From: Corynebacterium pseudokroppenstedtii
GTDB lineage: Bacteria > Actinomycetota > Actinomycetes > Mycobacteriales > Mycobacteriaceae
Direction of reading: 5' to 3'
NCBI RefSeq assembly: GCF_019754945.1
Contig: NZ_JAEUWU010000003.1
Span: 372,001-436,000, forward strand
Length of the DNA stretch: 64,000 nt
Below the pieces are notes generated by a model, which was not told the DNA's origin, ran no database searches, and saw nothing but the letters and a program-made list of their open reading frames with translations. A program made the translations under genes and the position numbers. Below, in pieces: positions 37,644 through 48,328 of the stretch (position 1 is the first letter of the stretch; the number at the start of each line of letters is the position of its first letter).

Positions 37644-38456
37644 ATGGCGCAGAGCACGTCACGTCCTTCAGTGGCAATCCTTGATTACGGCTCGGGAAAC
37701 CTTCGATCCGCCGAACGCGCTATAGAACGTGCAGGGGCCGAGGTTACGATTACCGCTGATCCAGAACGTGTTCTTGCCGCCGACGGATTGTTAGTTCCTG
37801 GAGTCGGGGCATTCGCAGCGTGCATGAAGGGCCTGCGCTCGGTCTATGGTCCGCGGCTCATCGGGCAGCGCCTCGCCGGTGGCCGGCCTGTGTTAGGCAT
37901 CTGCGTGGGTATGCAGGTTCTTTTCGATAGCGGAGTCGAGTTTGCCGACGGTATTCACGACGAAGCAGAGGCCTTCCCCGTATCGGATTCCCCAGATAGC
38001 GGGGACGCCACGACCTCGGGTCGACGTGACGACGTCATTCGTGACCCAGAGACGGGACGACCACTCGACCCGACGGTGTCGTCGACAGAGATATCGGATG
38101 ATGGGGTGCTGAGTACTCCCGGTTGTGGTGAGTGGCCAGGAACAGTGGAGCGCCTGACAGCGAAAGTGCTGCCTCATATGGGATGGAACACACTTGACAT
38201 TCCCGAGGGATCTCGAATGTTCGAGGGAGTGGCCCCCGATGATCGGGTGTACTTTGTACACTCCTATGCGGCTCAACACTGGGATATGACATCGGATGAT
38301 CACGTTGCCCCAGCGAAAGTGACCTGGTCCACCCATGAAAACTGTCGTTTTATTGCCGCGGTAGAAAATGGCCTCTTGTGGGCGACGCAGTTCCACCCGG
38401 AGAAATCGGGTTCGGTCGGTGCTGTGATTCTCCGTAACTGGGTGGAGACTTTGTAA
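37644..38456 (+). CDS. hisH: Imidazole glycerol phosphate synthase glutaminase subunit with insertion
   Basis: Class I glutamine amidotransferase that feeds ammonia to HisF. The catalytic cysteine is Cys 87 in GICVGMQ and the His-Glu pair is in [10 protein letters not shown]. The family is about 200-215 residues; this one is 270 because a hydrophilic segment rich in Asp, Ser, Thr and Pro (roughly residues 101-157) interrupts the chain just after the nucleophile elbow, before LPHMGWN. Its partner HisF is part of the triple fusion 2 kb downstream. Start ATG is 2 nt after hisB. Confidence 0.94.
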   Translation: MAQSTSRPSVAILDYGSGNLRSAERAIERAGAEVTITADPERVLAADGLLVPGVGAFAACMKGLRSVYGPRLIGQRLAGGRPVLGICVGMQVLFDSGVEFADGIHDEAEAFPVSDSPDSGDATTSGRRDDVIRDPETGRPLDPTVSSTEISDDGVLSTPGCGEWPGTVERLTAKVLPHMGWNTLDIPEGSRMFEGVAPDDRVYFVHSYAAQHWDMTSDDHVAPAKVTWSTHENCRFIAAVENGLLWATQFHPEKSGSVGAVILRNWVETL

Positions 38457-38486
38457 AGTTTTATCAGCTGTAGGTGTGATCTCCGT

Positions 38487-38492
38487 TATGAT
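38487..38492 (+). promoter_or_regulatory. -10 box before hisA
   Basis: TATGAT with 6 nt to ATG 38499, in the 42-bp gap after hisH. It suggests an internal, leaderless promoter for hisA and genes downstream. Confidence 0.55.
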
Positions 38493-38498
38493 TCATCT

Positions 38499-39236
38499 AT
38501 GGCTTTAACGTTATTACCCGCAGTAGATGTGTCCGACGGCCAAGCTGTTCGTCTCGTTCAGGGCGAAGCTGGGAGCGAAACCACATATGGTCGCCCCCTT
38601 GATGCCGCGATGGCGTGGCAGAACGCTGGTGCCGAGTGGATCCACCTTGTAGATTTGGATGCCGCGTTCGGCCGCGGTACGAACTACGAACTGCTGAAAG
38701 ATGTCATCGAGCGGGTAGACGTTAACATCGAATTATCCGGGGGAATCAGGGATGATGACTCGCTGCGCAGGGCATTAGATACTGGTTGCCGACGGGTGAA
38801 TATCGGCACTGCTGCGCTGGAAGATCCTGAGTGGTGTCGTCGGATCATCGGGGAGTACGGCGACCGCGTCGCCATCGGTTTGGATACCAAGCTCATCGAC
38901 GGCGAGTGGAGGTTGCGTGGTCGAGGATGGGTTTCCGACGGCGGCAATCTGTGGGAAGTCCTTGAGCGCTTAGATTCGGAGGGGGTATCCCGCCTCGTCG
39001 TTACCGATGTTGGGCGCGATGGCACATTAGAAGGCCCCAATATTGACCTTCTTCGCGACGTCGCGATGGCCACAGATGCCCCTGTTGTTGCTTCGGGTGG
39101 AGTATCAACTCTCGACGACATTCGCCAGCTTGCGGCCTGCGTGGACGAGGGCATTGATTCAGCCATCATTGGCAAAGCCCTGTATGCAGGGAACTTTACC
39201 CTTGAAGAAGCATTAGCAGTCGCACAAGATTCCTGA
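38499..39236 (+). CDS. priA: Phosphoribosyl isomerase A (HisA, probably bifunctional HisA/TrpF)
   Basis: TIM-barrel isomerase of the ProFAR step in histidine synthesis. Actinobacteria without trpF use the same enzyme (PriA) for phosphoribosyl anthranilate in tryptophan synthesis. With a one-residue offset the key PriA positions of M. tuberculosis are all kept: Asp 10, Arg 18, Asp 129, Arg 142, Trp 144 (in LRGRGW) and Asp 174 (in DVGRDGT). No trpF domain occurs in trpC or elsewhere in this window. Bifunctionality is therefore likely but remains an inference, as trpF could lie outside. A TATGAT box lies 6 nt before the ATG. Confidence 0.9.
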   Translation: MALTLLPAVDVSDGQAVRLVQGEAGSETTYGRPLDAAMAWQNAGAEWIHLVDLDAAFGRGTNYELLKDVIERVDVNIELSGGIRDDDSLRRALDTGCRRVNIGTAALEDPEWCRRIIGEYGDRVAIGLDTKLIDGEWRLRGRGWVSDGGNLWEVLERLDSEGVSRLVVTDVGRDGTLEGPNIDLLRDVAMATDAPVVASGGVSTLDDIRQLAACVDEGIDSAIIGKALYAGNFTLEEALAVAQDS

Positions 39237-39309
39237 TGGAGCCGTTCCTGAGGGGCCTGCGAAATAGGCTCCCCGGGTTATCGGTAGTGAAAGGCTAGGT
39301 GACGGACCC

Positions 39310-40182
39310 GTGATTGAACATTCTGACTTGGTGGCATATTTGTCTATTGCCGAGCGCTTAGTCAAAGATTCTGAAGATCTTTTTTGTGTGAACATTGGTG
39401 CCCAGCCCTCTGTCATTAAGAACGAAGATCTCCAGGATTTCGCAACCGACGTTGATCTGTCACTAGAACAGCAGTTTCGCGAACAACTTGTGAAAGAAAC
39501 TGGGTTTCCCGTTTTGGGCGAGGAATTTGGTTTGAAGGGTGGATCGACGGCTTCCGGGGATGTTTCGGTCAACAGCATGGGCGGCGGTAAGCAGCCCGAA
39601 ACAATGTGGTGTATCGATCCGGTGGACGGAACGTCCAATTACACCGTCGCCAACCCGATGTGTGGCATTTTGGTCTCACTTATTCATAAGGGAGAACCAG
39701 TTATTGGGTTGACGTCGTTACCCCTGTTGGGACAGTTTTATAGCGCTGTTCGCGGTGGGCCATTACATGTTAATGGTGAGCCATTTCCGCCATTGCCGAA
39801 AGATGACCCAGAAGTGATCCAAATTGGTTTCGGCTCTATTTTGTCGGGCCGACGTGGTCACGTTCCGCGGCAATATCGCCAGAATTTACTTTTCAGTATC
39901 GGTGAATCATATCCGCGTATGCGTGTGACGGGCTCTGTGGGTGCCGACTTAGCTTTTACAGCCGGCGGTGTTTTTGCGGGGACCCTGACATTCAGCCCTA
40001 ACCTGTGGGATAACGCAGCAGGTATCTGCTTAGTTCAAGCCGCTGGTGGCGTCGTCACGAACCTTGATGGTGAGCCTTGGACACCTGGAACTATTGGTCT
40101 GGTCGCGGGATCCCCGAGCATTCACTCGACGCTGCTGGCGAGGATCCATGCGGTTCCGCGGCCTTTCGAACCACTAAGCTAG
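39310..40182 (+). CDS. impA: Inositol-monophosphatase-family phosphatase
   Basis: Mg-dependent phosphatase of the IMPase fold, 290 residues. The metal-site motif CIDPVDGTSNY and the second motif SPNLWDNAAGICLVQAAGG are intact, as is LGEEFG. The gene keeps the actinobacterial his-cluster position between hisA and hisF (impA in C. glutamicum and M. tuberculosis). It may serve as histidinol-phosphate phosphatase or act on inositol phosphate; sequence alone does not decide. The start is GTG 39310 with a weak ribosome site. Confidence 0.88.
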   Translation: MIEHSDLVAYLSIAERLVKDSEDLFCVNIGAQPSVIKNEDLQDFATDVDLSLEQQFREQLVKETGFPVLGEEFGLKGGSTASGDVSVNSMGGGKQPETMWCIDPVDGTSNYTVANPMCGILVSLIHKGEPVIGLTSLPLLGQFYSAVRGGPLHVNGEPFPPLPKDDPEVIQIGFGSILSGRRGHVPRQYRQNLLFSIGESYPRMRVTGSVGADLAFTAGGVFAGTLTFSPNLWDNAAGICLVQAAGGVVTNLDGEPWTPGTIGLVAGSPSIHSTLLARIHAVPRPFEPLS

Positions 40183-40315
40183 ATGCTTATGTCGTCGCGT
40201 GAAGCGGTTAGTCATTTTGGACGTGTCTAGTGTTACTAGCGCGTGTCTGCTTTACGTGGCCTTTCATTAATCTCGTTCGTGAATAATAGTTACCTTATTG
40301 TCGAAAGGCGTTTTC

Positions 40316-43150
40316 ATGTCCGTAGCAGTCCGAGTCATTCCGTGTCTTGATGTGTCTCATGGTCGCGTCGTCAAGGGGGTCAATTTCGAGAACCTTCGCG
40401 ACGCCGGCGATCCCGTTGAATTGGCGTCCCGTTATGACAAAGAGGGCGCCGACGAACTGACCTTCCTCGACGTGTCAGCCTCGACGGAAGCACGGGGAAC
40501 GATGCTGGACGTGGTTCGACGCACTGCGGATGAAGTGTTTATCCCGCTCACTGTTGGCGGTGGGGTCCGTAGCGCTGACGACGTCGACCAGCTATTACGT
40601 GCCGGTGCAGATAAAGTCAGCATCAATACCGCGGCCATTAAGAGGCCGGAACTGTTGCGGGAACTTTCCCAGCGCTTTGGATCACAATGTGTCGTCTTGT
40701 CGGTGGATGCCCGCCGTGTTCCTGACGGCGGAACGCCTCAACCGAGTGGTTTTGAAGTCACGACGCACGGCGGCACACGGAGCGCAGGGATTGATGCGAT
40801 CGAGTGGGCTCGTCGTGGTGAAGAATTAGGTGTCGGAGAAATTCTTCTCAATTCCATGGATAGCGACGGTGTTAAGCAAGGATTCGATAGCGAGCTTATT
40901 TCCGCCGTTCGCCAAGTGGTTCATATCCCCGTCATAGCGTCCGGTGGTGCCGGCGAAGCGAGCCATTTTCCCCCGGCCATTGATTCAGGGGCAAACGCGG
41001 TGTTAGCTGCCTCGATTTTCCACTTCGGTGATGTGAGTATTTCTGAGGTAAAGAGTGCGTTGGCAGCGGCGGGGCATGAGGTCCGGCATACCGGTCCCGC
41101 CGACTACCTGCTCGACCCGTCAATTGCTGCCCGTTTGAAGCGCAACGATAGGGGATTGGTTCCCGCTGTCGTCCAGGATGTACATTCTGGAGAGGTATTA
41201 ATGCAGGCGTGGATGGACGACCACGCATTGGCTTATACTCTGGCAACTCGGCGGGGAACATATTGGTCACGGTCGCGGTCCGAATATTGGGTCAAAGGAA
41301 TGACCAGTGGTCACGTCCAGAACGTTCGCGAGGTTCGGCTGGATTGTGATGGTGACACCGTTCTGTTGAAGGTTGACCAGACGGGCGCGGCGTGCCACAC
41401 CGGAACCCATACGTGTTTCGATAGTGACCTTGTTTTAACCGATTCATCATCTACATTCGGCGCGGATTCTTCTACACCGGGCGCAGAGTTTTCAGATGGC
41501 GAGACCACGTCAAACAAAAACCATGCCGATGAGTCCGGTAGTACGGCTGAAAGGCCTGAGGACGGCGCCGAACTGAACGATTCTGCTCGTTCGTCGGCAC
41601 CCGTGGGGGTTCCGGATCTCGGAGCCGGCCGCACAACGACGACGCGGGAACAGTTTCGCGAATTAGCCGCTCACCACAGAGTCGTGCCCGTAGCGCGCAA
41701 AATTTTAGCCGACGGAGAAACACCGCTCAGCGCATACAATGCCTTGGCCCAGGACAAGCCAGGCACGTTCCTCTTCGAGTCGGCTGAACCGGGACGTTCC
41801 TGGTCACGGTGGTCGTTTATCGGCACAGGAGCAAGATCAGCATTAACCGTCCGCGATGGGGAAGCAGCATGGCTGGGCACCACTCCTGAAGGTGTCCAGA
41901 CAGGAGGCAATCCCTTCGACGCTTTGAAGTCCGTGCTGAAGGAATTGCACACCGACCCCATCGAGGGAATGCCACCGATGACGTCGGGAATGGTGGGATA
42001 TTGTGGCCACGACGCGATTCGCTTCATCGAAGATATCCCCGATACCTGCGACAATGACCTCAAGATTCCGGAAATGATGCAGTTCCTTGTCGCGGACATG
42101 GTCGCCTTGGACCACCATGAAGGGACGATGTGGCTGATCGCTAATGCATTCAATTTCAATGGTTCCGACGACAATGTCGACGAGGCCTATGACGACGCCG
42201 TCCGCCGATTGGATTCATTAACCGAGCGCCTGAAGGCAGCGCGTGAACCTATGGTAAACAGTTTTACGACGCCTGAACCGGTGGTCCGTCGCCAACGCAC
42301 TGCCGACGAGCACATGCGCCGGATCGAGTTGTGTAAAGAACACATTCGCGCCGGGGACGCCTTCCAAATCGTCCTGTCACAGCGCTTCGAGATTGACACG
42401 GATGTGCGGGCTCGTGATGTGTATCGGATGCTGAAGTATTCGAACCCCAGCCCCTACATGTACTTGATGAATATTCCGTCGGATGACTTTTCGTCGGTGG
42501 AGTTCACTATTGTTGGGTCGTCGCCTGAATCACTGATTGCTGTCGATAACAATGTGGTGACGACGCACCCCATCGCTGGTTCTCGGCCCCGCGGCTCCAC
42601 AAGGAAAGCTGATCTCCAGCTGGAGCGCGAGTTAGCTGCCGACTCTAAAGAGAATTCCGAACACCTCATGCTGGTTGATCTGGGACGCAATGACCTGGGT
42701 AAGGTCTCCGTCCCTGGAACGGTCGAGGTCGATGATTTCCGTCATATCGAGCGGTATAGCCACATCATGCACCTGGTCTCTATGGTCACGGGACAGTTGG
42801 CTCCGGACATGACAGCGGTCGACGCCTTCATGGCGGCATTCCCCGCGGGAACTTTATCCGGGGCACCCAAAACCAGCGCATTAACCATCATTGACCAGCT
42901 CGAGGACACGCGCCGCGGCATCTACGGCGGAACCGTCGGATATTTCGATTTTTCGGGGAACACCGATCAAGCAATTGCCATCAGGACAGGGGTTCTCAAA
43001 GACGGAACGATGTATGTCCAGGCCGGTGGCGGGATCGTCGCCGATTCGGATCCTGTTACCGAAGATGAAGAAACGCGGAACAAGGCTGCAGCCGTTTTGC
43101 GGGCAACGGCAGCTGCCGAAACAATTGTCGACGTTGATGGCTCTCTGTGA
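40316..43150 (+). CDS. hisF-hisI-trpE: HisF-HisI-TrpE triple fusion protein
   Basis: One uninterrupted 944-residue frame holds three enzymes. Residues 1-256 are HisF, the cyclase of imidazole glycerol phosphate synthase ([40 protein letters not shown]). Residues 268-373 are HisI, phosphoribosyl-AMP cyclohydrolase ([17 protein letters not shown], the metal motif [17 protein letters not shown] and the zinc motif CHTGTHTC). A 65-residue Ser/Asp/Glu-rich linker follows. Residues 440-944 are anthranilate synthase component I (feedback-site [51 protein letters not shown]). All catalytic motifs look intact. ATG 40316 has GAAAGG upstream; the frame extends six codons to a TTG. The linker contains a GTG (41603) without a ribosome site. 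The glutaminase partners HisH (nearby) and TrpG (not in the window) would bind separately. Confidence 0.93.
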   Translation: MSVAVRVIPCLDVSHGRVVKGVNFENLRDAGDPVELASRYDKEGADELTFLDVSASTEARGTMLDVVRRTADEVFIPLTVGGGVRSADDVDQLLRAGADKVSINTAAIKRPELLRELSQRFGSQCVVLSVDARRVPDGGTPQPSGFEVTTHGGTRSAGIDAIEWARRGEELGVGEILLNSMDSDGVKQGFDSELISAVRQVVHIPVIASGGAGEASHFPPAIDSGANAVLAASIFHFGDVSISEVKSALAAAGHEVRHTGPADYLLDPSIAARLKRNDRGLVPAVVQDVHSGEVLMQAWMDDHALAYTLATRRGTYWSRSRSEYWVKGMTSGHVQNVREVRLDCDGDTVLLKVDQTGAACHTGTHTCFDSDLVLTDSSSTFGADSSTPGAEFSDGETTSNKNHADESGSTAERPEDGAELNDSARSSAPVGVPDLGAGRTTTTREQFRELAAHHRVVPVARKILADGETPLSAYNALAQDKPGTFLFESAEPGRSWSRWSFIGTGARSALTVRDGEAAWLGTTPEGVQTGGNPFDALKSVLKELHTDPIEGMPPMTSGMVGYCGHDAIRFIEDIPDTCDNDLKIPEMMQFLVADMVALDHHEGTMWLIANAFNFNGSDDNVDEAYDDAVRRLDSLTERLKAAREPMVNSFTTPEPVVRRQRTADEHMRRIELCKEHIRAGDAFQIVLSQRFEIDTDVRARDVYRMLKYSNPSPYMYLMNIPSDDFSSVEFTIVGSSPESLIAVDNNVVTTHPIAGSRPRGSTRKADLQLERELAADSKENSEHLMLVDLGRNDLGKVSVPGTVEVDDFRHIERYSHIMHLVSMVTGQLAPDMTAVDAFMAAFPAGTLSGAPKTSALTIIDQLEDTRRGIYGGTVGYFDFSGNTDQAIAIRTGVLKDGTMYVQAGGGIVADSDPVTEDEETRNKAAAVLRATAAAETIVDVDGSL

Positions 43151-43178
43151 GTTGTCGCCCGCCGTGTTGTCGCCCGCC
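43151..43178. repeat. 13-bp direct repeat after trpE
   Basis: GTTGTCGCCCGCC occurs at 43151-43163 and 43166-43178 (period 15), directly after the stop of the fusion gene. Confidence 0.75.
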
Positions 43179-43300
43179 CGGTTTCCGCCGGTGTGGCTGC
43201 CGCGTCTTCGAGTGCGAGTGGCCAAGAGTGACGACGCTATATGCGCTGAGTAGCCTATTGGACACGTGGTGGACACTCGGCGGCGCACCGGGCGAGCGTG

Positions 43301-43353
43301 GTGACGTCGGGAAATGAGTGACGATAGGGAATTAGTGCGGTGACGTTAGGGAG
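43301..43353 (+). repeat. Three imperfect GTGACG..GGGA repeats before the Trp membrane-protein gene
   Basis: GTGACGTCGGGAA (43301), GTGACGATAGGGAA (43318) and GTGACGTTAGGGAG (43340) are imperfect copies at 17- and 22-bp steps. The last one contains the ribosome site of the next gene. They could be degenerate repeats or protein-binding sites. Confidence 0.5.
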
Positions 43354-43358
43354 AATGA

Positions 43359-44177
43359 ATGGGTTCACATGACTCACGTCGGGACGACGCAACGGCAGCA
43401 AACGCGTCGGAAGAAATCGCCTCAAACCCGACCAATGCGGACGGACACGAGGACGTCAACACGATGCCGACAGACACGGACACTGACACGGAAACGTCGA
43501 GTTCTCCCCACACCAAGCGACGCTGGTTAGGCCTAGCCCTGGTTGCGATTGGGGCAGTCGCTATCGGTGGAACATCCCGCATGACCTGGATGACCGTTCA
43601 TGCCAGCGACGATAAACAGGGTGAAGTAACACGCACCTTGGTCGGATCCACGTGGGCCCCCAGCACTGACGCGATCGCTATTGCCCTCATTGCAGCATGC
43701 CTTGCCACCCTGGTTCTCAAGAGAACAGGTCGACGGATACTCGCAGCAGTGTCGGCAGTCATCGGTGCTGCGTCCTTATGGATCCCCCTTAATGTGCTCC
43801 TCACCTCACCAAGTACGACACGCGCGCGAAATCTTCTTGTCAACGGGCAAGCAACCCAAAAGAAAAACGATCCACAGACCTTGACCGAATGGGCCGTCGT
43901 CACGGGAGTCGATGTCCACAAAGTAGCGGTCATCTTGGCCCTCATAGCGTCCGTTATCACCATCGCCGGTGCAATCATCCTGTTCCTATGGCCAGGAATA
44001 GACACCGTTAAAGGAAGTAAATACGACACCACCTCAGCCCGGCGCGATTCACTGGCGACCGACCTCGAGAACGATAGAGAATCAGGGCGCGTGCTGTGGG
44101 ATGCGATGGATGCTGGAGTTGACCCAACACAAGACGATGCGGTTGATGCAGCCCGGCGTCGTGGGCTGCACAACTAA
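43359..44177 (+). CDS. Trp-biosynthesis-associated membrane protein (TIGR02234-like)
   Basis: A 272-residue membrane protein in the position where actinobacteria keep a conserved trp-operon membrane protein between trpE and trpC. A 50-residue polar N-terminus including a Thr-Asp repeat (TDTDTDTET) precedes four helices: [51 protein letters not shown] and [23 protein letters not shown]. The short extracytoplasmic loop after helix 1 contains SRMTWMTV. A charged C-terminal tail follows. Its function is unknown. AGGGAG lies upstream of ATG 43359. Confidence 0.82.
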   Translation: MGSHDSRRDDATAANASEEIASNPTNADGHEDVNTMPTDTDTDTETSSSPHTKRRWLGLALVAIGAVAIGGTSRMTWMTVHASDDKQGEVTRTLVGSTWAPSTDAIAIALIAACLATLVLKRTGRRILAAVSAVIGAASLWIPLNVLLTSPSTTRARNLLVNGQATQKKNDPQTLTEWAVVTGVDVHKVAVILALIASVITIAGAIILFLWPGIDTVKGSKYDTTSARRDSLATDLENDRESGRVLWDAMDAGVDPTQDDAVDAARRRGLHN

Positions 44178-44289
44178 AGTCCACATATGCGGGGAATGTC
44201 AGACAGGCATCATCGTGCCGATTTATGCACCAGTCAGTGCTGCCTTTAGGATTAAGTACACCGCTGTAACACGGGCTGAGGAGTCGAAG

Positions 44290-45105
44290 ATGAGTTCGGT
44301 TTTAGACACTATCGTCGATGGCGTCTTAGACGATCTTGCAACCCGTGAAGCTCGCGTCAGTTTTGCGGACATCAAAGCACAATCGCATGACACGCCCACC
44401 CCTCGCGATGCCATGTCCGCATTGTCTGCTCCCGGTGTGGGAGTGATCGCCGAAGTGAAAAGGGCAAGCCCATCCAAAGGAAGCCTGGCGCGGATCCCCG
44501 AACCGGCCGAGCTCGCTCGGCAATATGAAGCCAATGGTGCCAGAGTCATTTCCTGCCTCACCGAAGAACGACGCTTCAAAGGCAGCTTGGCTGATCTGGA
44601 TGCCGTACGAGCAGCCGTCGATATTCCGGTCCTTCGAAAAGATTTCGTTGTCACTCCCTACCAGATTCATGAAGCCCGCGTTCATGGAGCGGACCTCATT
44701 CTCCTCATCGTGGCAGCACTACAGCAGCCCCAGCTTGAATCGCTTCTCGACCGCACCGAATCCCTCGGGATGACTGCCATCGTTGAAGTCCATACCGAAG
44801 AAGAAGCGGAGCGAGCCATTGCCGCAGGCGCAAAAGTCGTGGGAGTCAACGCCCGCAACCTCAAAACACTCGATGTTGATACCTCCGTGTTTGGCACTAT
44901 CGCGCCGGGTTTGCCGTCGGATGTCATTAAGATCGCTGAATCGGGGGTGAAAGATCGCAATGATTTGCTGGCCTACGCTGGTGCCGGGGCGGATGCGGTC
45001 TTGGTCGGCGAGGGGCTGGTTACTGCAGGTAATCCCGGTTTAGCGTGTAAGAGTTTGGTCGCTGCGGGCATCCACCCGGCATGTCCGAAGAATCTCGCTG
45101 AGTAA
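44290..45105 (+). CDS. trpC: Indole-3-glycerol phosphate synthase
   Basis: TIM-barrel enzyme closing the indole ring in tryptophan synthesis; 271 residues. [13 protein letters not shown] (catalytic Lys), [53 protein letters not shown] and IAESGV are all present. No phosphoribosylanthranilate isomerase (TrpF) domain is fused to it, unlike in some corynebacteria. ATG 44290 has GAGGAG upstream; the open frame extends back to 44101 over the end of the preceding gene, which is not coding. trpB follows after 48 bp. Confidence 0.95.
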   Translation: MSSVLDTIVDGVLDDLATREARVSFADIKAQSHDTPTPRDAMSALSAPGVGVIAEVKRASPSKGSLARIPEPAELARQYEANGARVISCLTEERRFKGSLADLDAVRAAVDIPVLRKDFVVTPYQIHEARVHGADLILLIVAALQQPQLESLLDRTESLGMTAIVEVHTEEEAERAIAAGAKVVGVNARNLKTLDVDTSVFGTIAPGLPSDVIKIAESGVKDRNDLLAYAGAGADAVLVGEGLVTAGNPGLACKSLVAAGIHPACPKNLAE

Positions 45106-45153
45106 TCTGCTGTCACCTGGATGCCGTGTCTATGCGAGTGATAAGGCACACTG

Positions 45154-46452
45154 GTGTGCGTGAGTAACTCAGAATCAGTTCATCGCAATCCGTATAGTGA
45201 TCTGCCTACTATCGCCGATGTATTCGCGGAGACGACATCGACTGAGCCCGATGATCGTGGTCATTGGGGTGAGTATGGCGGGCGGTACATTCCAGAAGCC
45301 CTGATGGGGGTCATTACCGAAGTTACCGATGCGTGGAACAAGGCGAGAACTGATCCTGAGTATATCGAGCAGCTGAATGACCTGCATTTCCATTATTCGG
45401 GTCGGCCTTCTCCACTGTATTATGCGTCGCGCTTTTCCGACGCTATCCATGCCCGGGTGTATTTAAAGCGGGAGGACTTAAACCACACAGGGTCCCACAA
45501 GATTAATAACGTCCTTGGCCAGGTTTTGTTGGCTCAACGTATGGGGAAAAAGCGTGTTATCGCTGAGACGGGTGCGGGCCAGCATGGTGTTGCAACTGCG
45601 ACGGCATGTGCATTGCTCGGTTTAGAGTGCCACATCTACATGGGGGCCGTGGATGCGCGGCGTCAGGCCCTGAATATTGCGCGCATGCGTCTACTGGGGG
45701 CTGAGGTCACAGCTGTCACCATCGGATCCCAGACTCTTAAAGATGCCATCAACGAGGCCATGCGTTTTTGGGTATCGCATGCCGATGACACGTACTACTG
45801 CTTTGGTACTGCAGCCGGCCCCCATCCCTTCCCACAAATGGTTCGGGATCTCCAGAGAATCATCGGGTACGAAGCGCGTGAGCAAATCCTGCAGGCGGAA
45901 AATCGTCTTCCCGACGCCGTCGTCGCGTGTGTTGGTGGTGGGTCGAATGCGATCGGTCTTTTCCATCGCTTTATCGACGATTCCTCTGTTCATCTCATCG
46001 GTGCCGAAGCCGGCGGTGACGGTTTTGAGACTGGCCGCCACGCTGCGACGATTACCGCGGGTAATGAAGGTGTCTTCCAGGGCTCGTATGCCGCACTCAT
46101 GGAAGATGAGGATGGCCAAATCGTCGAGTCCCATTCCATTTCGGCCGGGCTAGATTATCCGGGTGTAGGGCCGGAGCACTCGTATCTTCACCATGTCGGG
46201 CGCGCTGAGTACCTTCCTATCACGGATGCACAAGCCATGGATGCGTTCATGCTCTTGTGTAAGACCGAGGGAATTATCCCGGCTATTGAGTCTTCGCATG
46301 CTCTTGCAGCAGCGCGAGTCTATGCCGATCGCTGGGATCATGACTCAGATGACGGCCCGCTTCTGATTGTTAACGTGTCGGGCCGCGGCGATAAAGATGT
46401 GGATACCGCCGCGAAGTGGTTTGACCTTAAACCCAAGGAGGAGCTGGACTAA
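45154..46452 (+). CDS. trpB: Tryptophan synthase beta chain
   Basis: PLP enzyme that condenses indole and serine. [15 protein letters not shown] holds the PLP lysine, [14 protein letters not shown] the catalytic-loop Glu, and VGGGSNAIG the phosphate site; [11 protein letters not shown] and IPAIESSHA follow. Length 432 residues. The start is GTG 45154 with AAGG seven bases upstream; GTG 45160 is another possibility. Its TAA shares one base with the trpA ATG, so the two subunits are translationally coupled. Confidence 0.96.
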   Translation: MCVSNSESVHRNPYSDLPTIADVFAETTSTEPDDRGHWGEYGGRYIPEALMGVITEVTDAWNKARTDPEYIEQLNDLHFHYSGRPSPLYYASRFSDAIHARVYLKREDLNHTGSHKINNVLGQVLLAQRMGKKRVIAETGAGQHGVATATACALLGLECHIYMGAVDARRQALNIARMRLLGAEVTAVTIGSQTLKDAINEAMRFWVSHADDTYYCFGTAAGPHPFPQMVRDLQRIIGYEAREQILQAENRLPDAVVACVGGGSNAIGLFHRFIDDSSVHLIGAEAGGDGFETGRHAATITAGNEGVFQGSYAALMEDEDGQIVESHSISAGLDYPGVGPEHSYLHHVGRAEYLPITDAQAMDAFMLLCKTEGIIPAIESSHALAAARVYADRWDHDSDDGPLLIVNVSGRGDKDVDTAAKWFDLKPKEELD

Positions 46453-47255
46453 TGGCGGCATTTTCTTCTGATTCCCCCGCAGGGGCGCTTCGCGACGTTT
46501 TCGCACAGGCCCGCCGTGAGCAACGAGCTGCGTTCATTGGTTATCTTCCCTCGGGGTACCCGACGAAGCACGACTCTGACGAGTTGATGGCGTGCCTGGC
46601 GTCCTACGCCGACGTCATTGAGGTCGGGATCCCGTTCTCTGACCCCATGATGGACGGTCCTGTCATCCAGGAAGCCGGCATGGCTGCATTGAAAGCAGGT
46701 TTTCGCGTCAAAGATTCACTCAGCTCTGTCCACAAGATTACCGACGCCGGTGGTCGAAGCGTTGTCATGAGTTACTGGAATCCGATCTTGCAGTATGGCC
46801 CGGAAAGATACGCCGAAGAGCTGGCCGAGTCGGGAGGACTGGGGACAATCATCCCCGACCTCCTCCCCGAAGAATCGGCGCGCTGGGCAGAGGCATGCCA
46901 CAAGCACGGATTGGCACCCATCTACCTCGTCGCTCCGTCGACGAGCCCTGAGCGGATGGCACTCACAGTGGGAGCCGGTGATGGCTTTGTGTACGCAGCC
47001 TCGCATATGGGGGTCACAGGTGCTCAGCAATCAGTAAGCAGCGGCGCTCGTGACCTTGTGAATCGCGTGCGGGAGTACACCGACCTCCCCGTTGCCGTCG
47101 GGTTGGGCGTCAGCAATGGGCAGCAAGCCGCAGAGATCGCGCAGTATGCCGACGGCGTCATCGTCGGTTCGGCACTTATCCGCGCGGCGAAGGATGGGCT
47201 CCACTCGCTCGAGGCGTTGGCGAAAGAACTCAGCGAAGGGGTGAGGGGTGACTAA
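46452..47255 (+). CDS. trpA: Tryptophan synthase alpha chain
   Basis: Cleaves indole-3-glycerol phosphate and channels indole to TrpB. YLPSGYPT, the catalytic glutamate in IEVGIPFSDPMMDGPVIQ (Asp in the same motif) and VGLGVSNG are intact; 267 residues. It starts 1 nt inside the trpB stop and its own 3' end overlaps the lgt start by 8 nt. Confidence 0.96.
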   Translation: MAAFSSDSPAGALRDVFAQARREQRAAFIGYLPSGYPTKHDSDELMACLASYADVIEVGIPFSDPMMDGPVIQEAGMAALKAGFRVKDSLSSVHKITDAGGRSVVMSYWNPILQYGPERYAEELAESGGLGTIIPDLLPEESARWAEACHKHGLAPIYLVAPSTSPERMALTVGAGDGFVYAASHMGVTGAQQSVSSGARDLVNRVREYTDLPVAVGLGVSNGQQAAEIAQYADGVIVGSALIRAAKDGLHSLEALAKELSEGVRGD

Positions 47256-48183
47256 CGTCCAGGCCACTATTGTCCAGCAGAACGGACTAGTTCCTCACGA
47301 CGGGGGACTAGGTGGGCATTCGCCCGATGTGACGCTATTAGCTGCGATTCCGTCACCCTCCCAAGGTGTGTGGATGGTCGGCGGTTTTCCGATCCGCGGA
47401 TATGCCCTGTCGATCCTCGTGGGAATTCTCGTCGCAGTGCTGTGGTCGCAGCGACGCTATGCCGCACGCGGCGGTAACCGCGAGGTGGTTCTCGACGTGG
47501 CACTCGCCGCTGTCCCAGCAGGCATTATCGGTGGGCGCCTCTACCACTTAGCGACGGATTGGCGCACGTACTGGGGCCCCAACGGAACACCCGGAGATTG
47601 GTGGAAGATCACCAACGGCGGCCTGGGAATATGGGGAGCCGTCATTGTCGGCGGATTGGCTGCCTGGGCGGTTCTCCGATGGAAGCATCTAGCCCTGGCG
47701 CCATTTGCGGATTCGGTGGCGCCACCGATTCTGGTCGCGCAGGGCATTGGACGCCTAGGCAACTGGTTTAATCAGGAATTATATGGTCGACCCACCGATC
47801 TGCCCTGGGGGCTGAAGATTTTTGAGCGCGTCGACGACCACGGTGTCCTGGACCCAGTACTGGGGCATTCGAACGGCCACGTTATCGCCGTCGTTCAGCC
47901 GACCTTTCTCTACGAGATGCTGTGGAACTTTGCCATCGCCGCTCTGATCGTATGGATTGACCGCAAGTTCAGATTGGGTGGCGGCCGAGTTTTTGCCTTG
48001 TATGTTGCCGGGTACACAGCAGGTCGATTTTGGATCGAGCTTCTGCGTGCGGACACCGCTACGCATGTGTTTGGGCTCCGCATTAATACCATCACGTCGG
48101 CCGTCTGCTTCGTGTGCGCAGTGATTTTTCTGGTGTGGACGCGGTCACGCCGTCGCGAGACCCCTGAAGAACTTCGGACATAA
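47248..48183 (+). CDS. lgt: Prolipoprotein diacylglyceryl transferase
   Basis: Membrane enzyme that transfers diacylglycerol to the lipobox cysteine of prolipoproteins, the step before LspA. Seven or so hydrophobic segments in 311 residues; key motifs are IRGYALSILVGI, GGRLYHLATDW, GGLGIWGAVIVGG and the signature GRLGNWFNQELYGRP. The GTG 47248 start lies inside trpA, preceded by a purine-rich GAAGGGGTGAGG tract. The presence of several lipoproteins in the window fits its role. Confidence 0.95.
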   Translation: MTNVQATIVQQNGLVPHDGGLGGHSPDVTLLAAIPSPSQGVWMVGGFPIRGYALSILVGILVAVLWSQRRYAARGGNREVVLDVALAAVPAGIIGGRLYHLATDWRTYWGPNGTPGDWWKITNGGLGIWGAVIVGGLAAWAVLRWKHLALAPFADSVAPPILVAQGIGRLGNWFNQELYGRPTDLPWGLKIFERVDDHGVLDPVLGHSNGHVIAVVQPTFLYEMLWNFAIAALIVWIDRKFRLGGGRVFALYVAGYTAGRFWIELLRADTATHVFGLRINTITSAVCFVCAVIFLVWTRSRRRETPEELRT

Positions 48184-48202
48184 TCGGGCATAAATCTAGG
48201 AA

Positions 48203-48257
48203 AAAAGTGATTTTGGTGACCGTATTGGAAAATAATTTTCCCTGGTCACCGACTTTT
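48203..48257 (+). terminator. Terminator after lgt, closing the his-trp-lgt cluster
   Basis: Stem GGTGACC (48215-48221) pairs with GGTCACC (48244-48250), with an inner GGAAAA/TTTTCC stem and TTTTTT just after. An A-run before the stem makes it able to work in both directions. Confidence 0.85.
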
Positions 48258-48328
48258 TTCGTTTTTCGCCGTGGCGCCGTAAAGCTTATTTCGACCGTTT
48301 TGTAGTAGCTAATCCGGGTGGAGCGGGC

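Noticed and set aside
40298..40315. Upstream TTG start for the HisF-HisI-TrpE protein
   Set aside because: ATG 40316 has a GAAAGG site at correct spacing and gives the usual HisF N-terminus; the TTG extension would contain the ribosome site.
44101..44289. 63-codon N-terminal extension of trpC
   Set aside because: It overlaps the preceding gene, has no family similarity, and ATG 44290 with GAGGAG gives the normal enzyme length.
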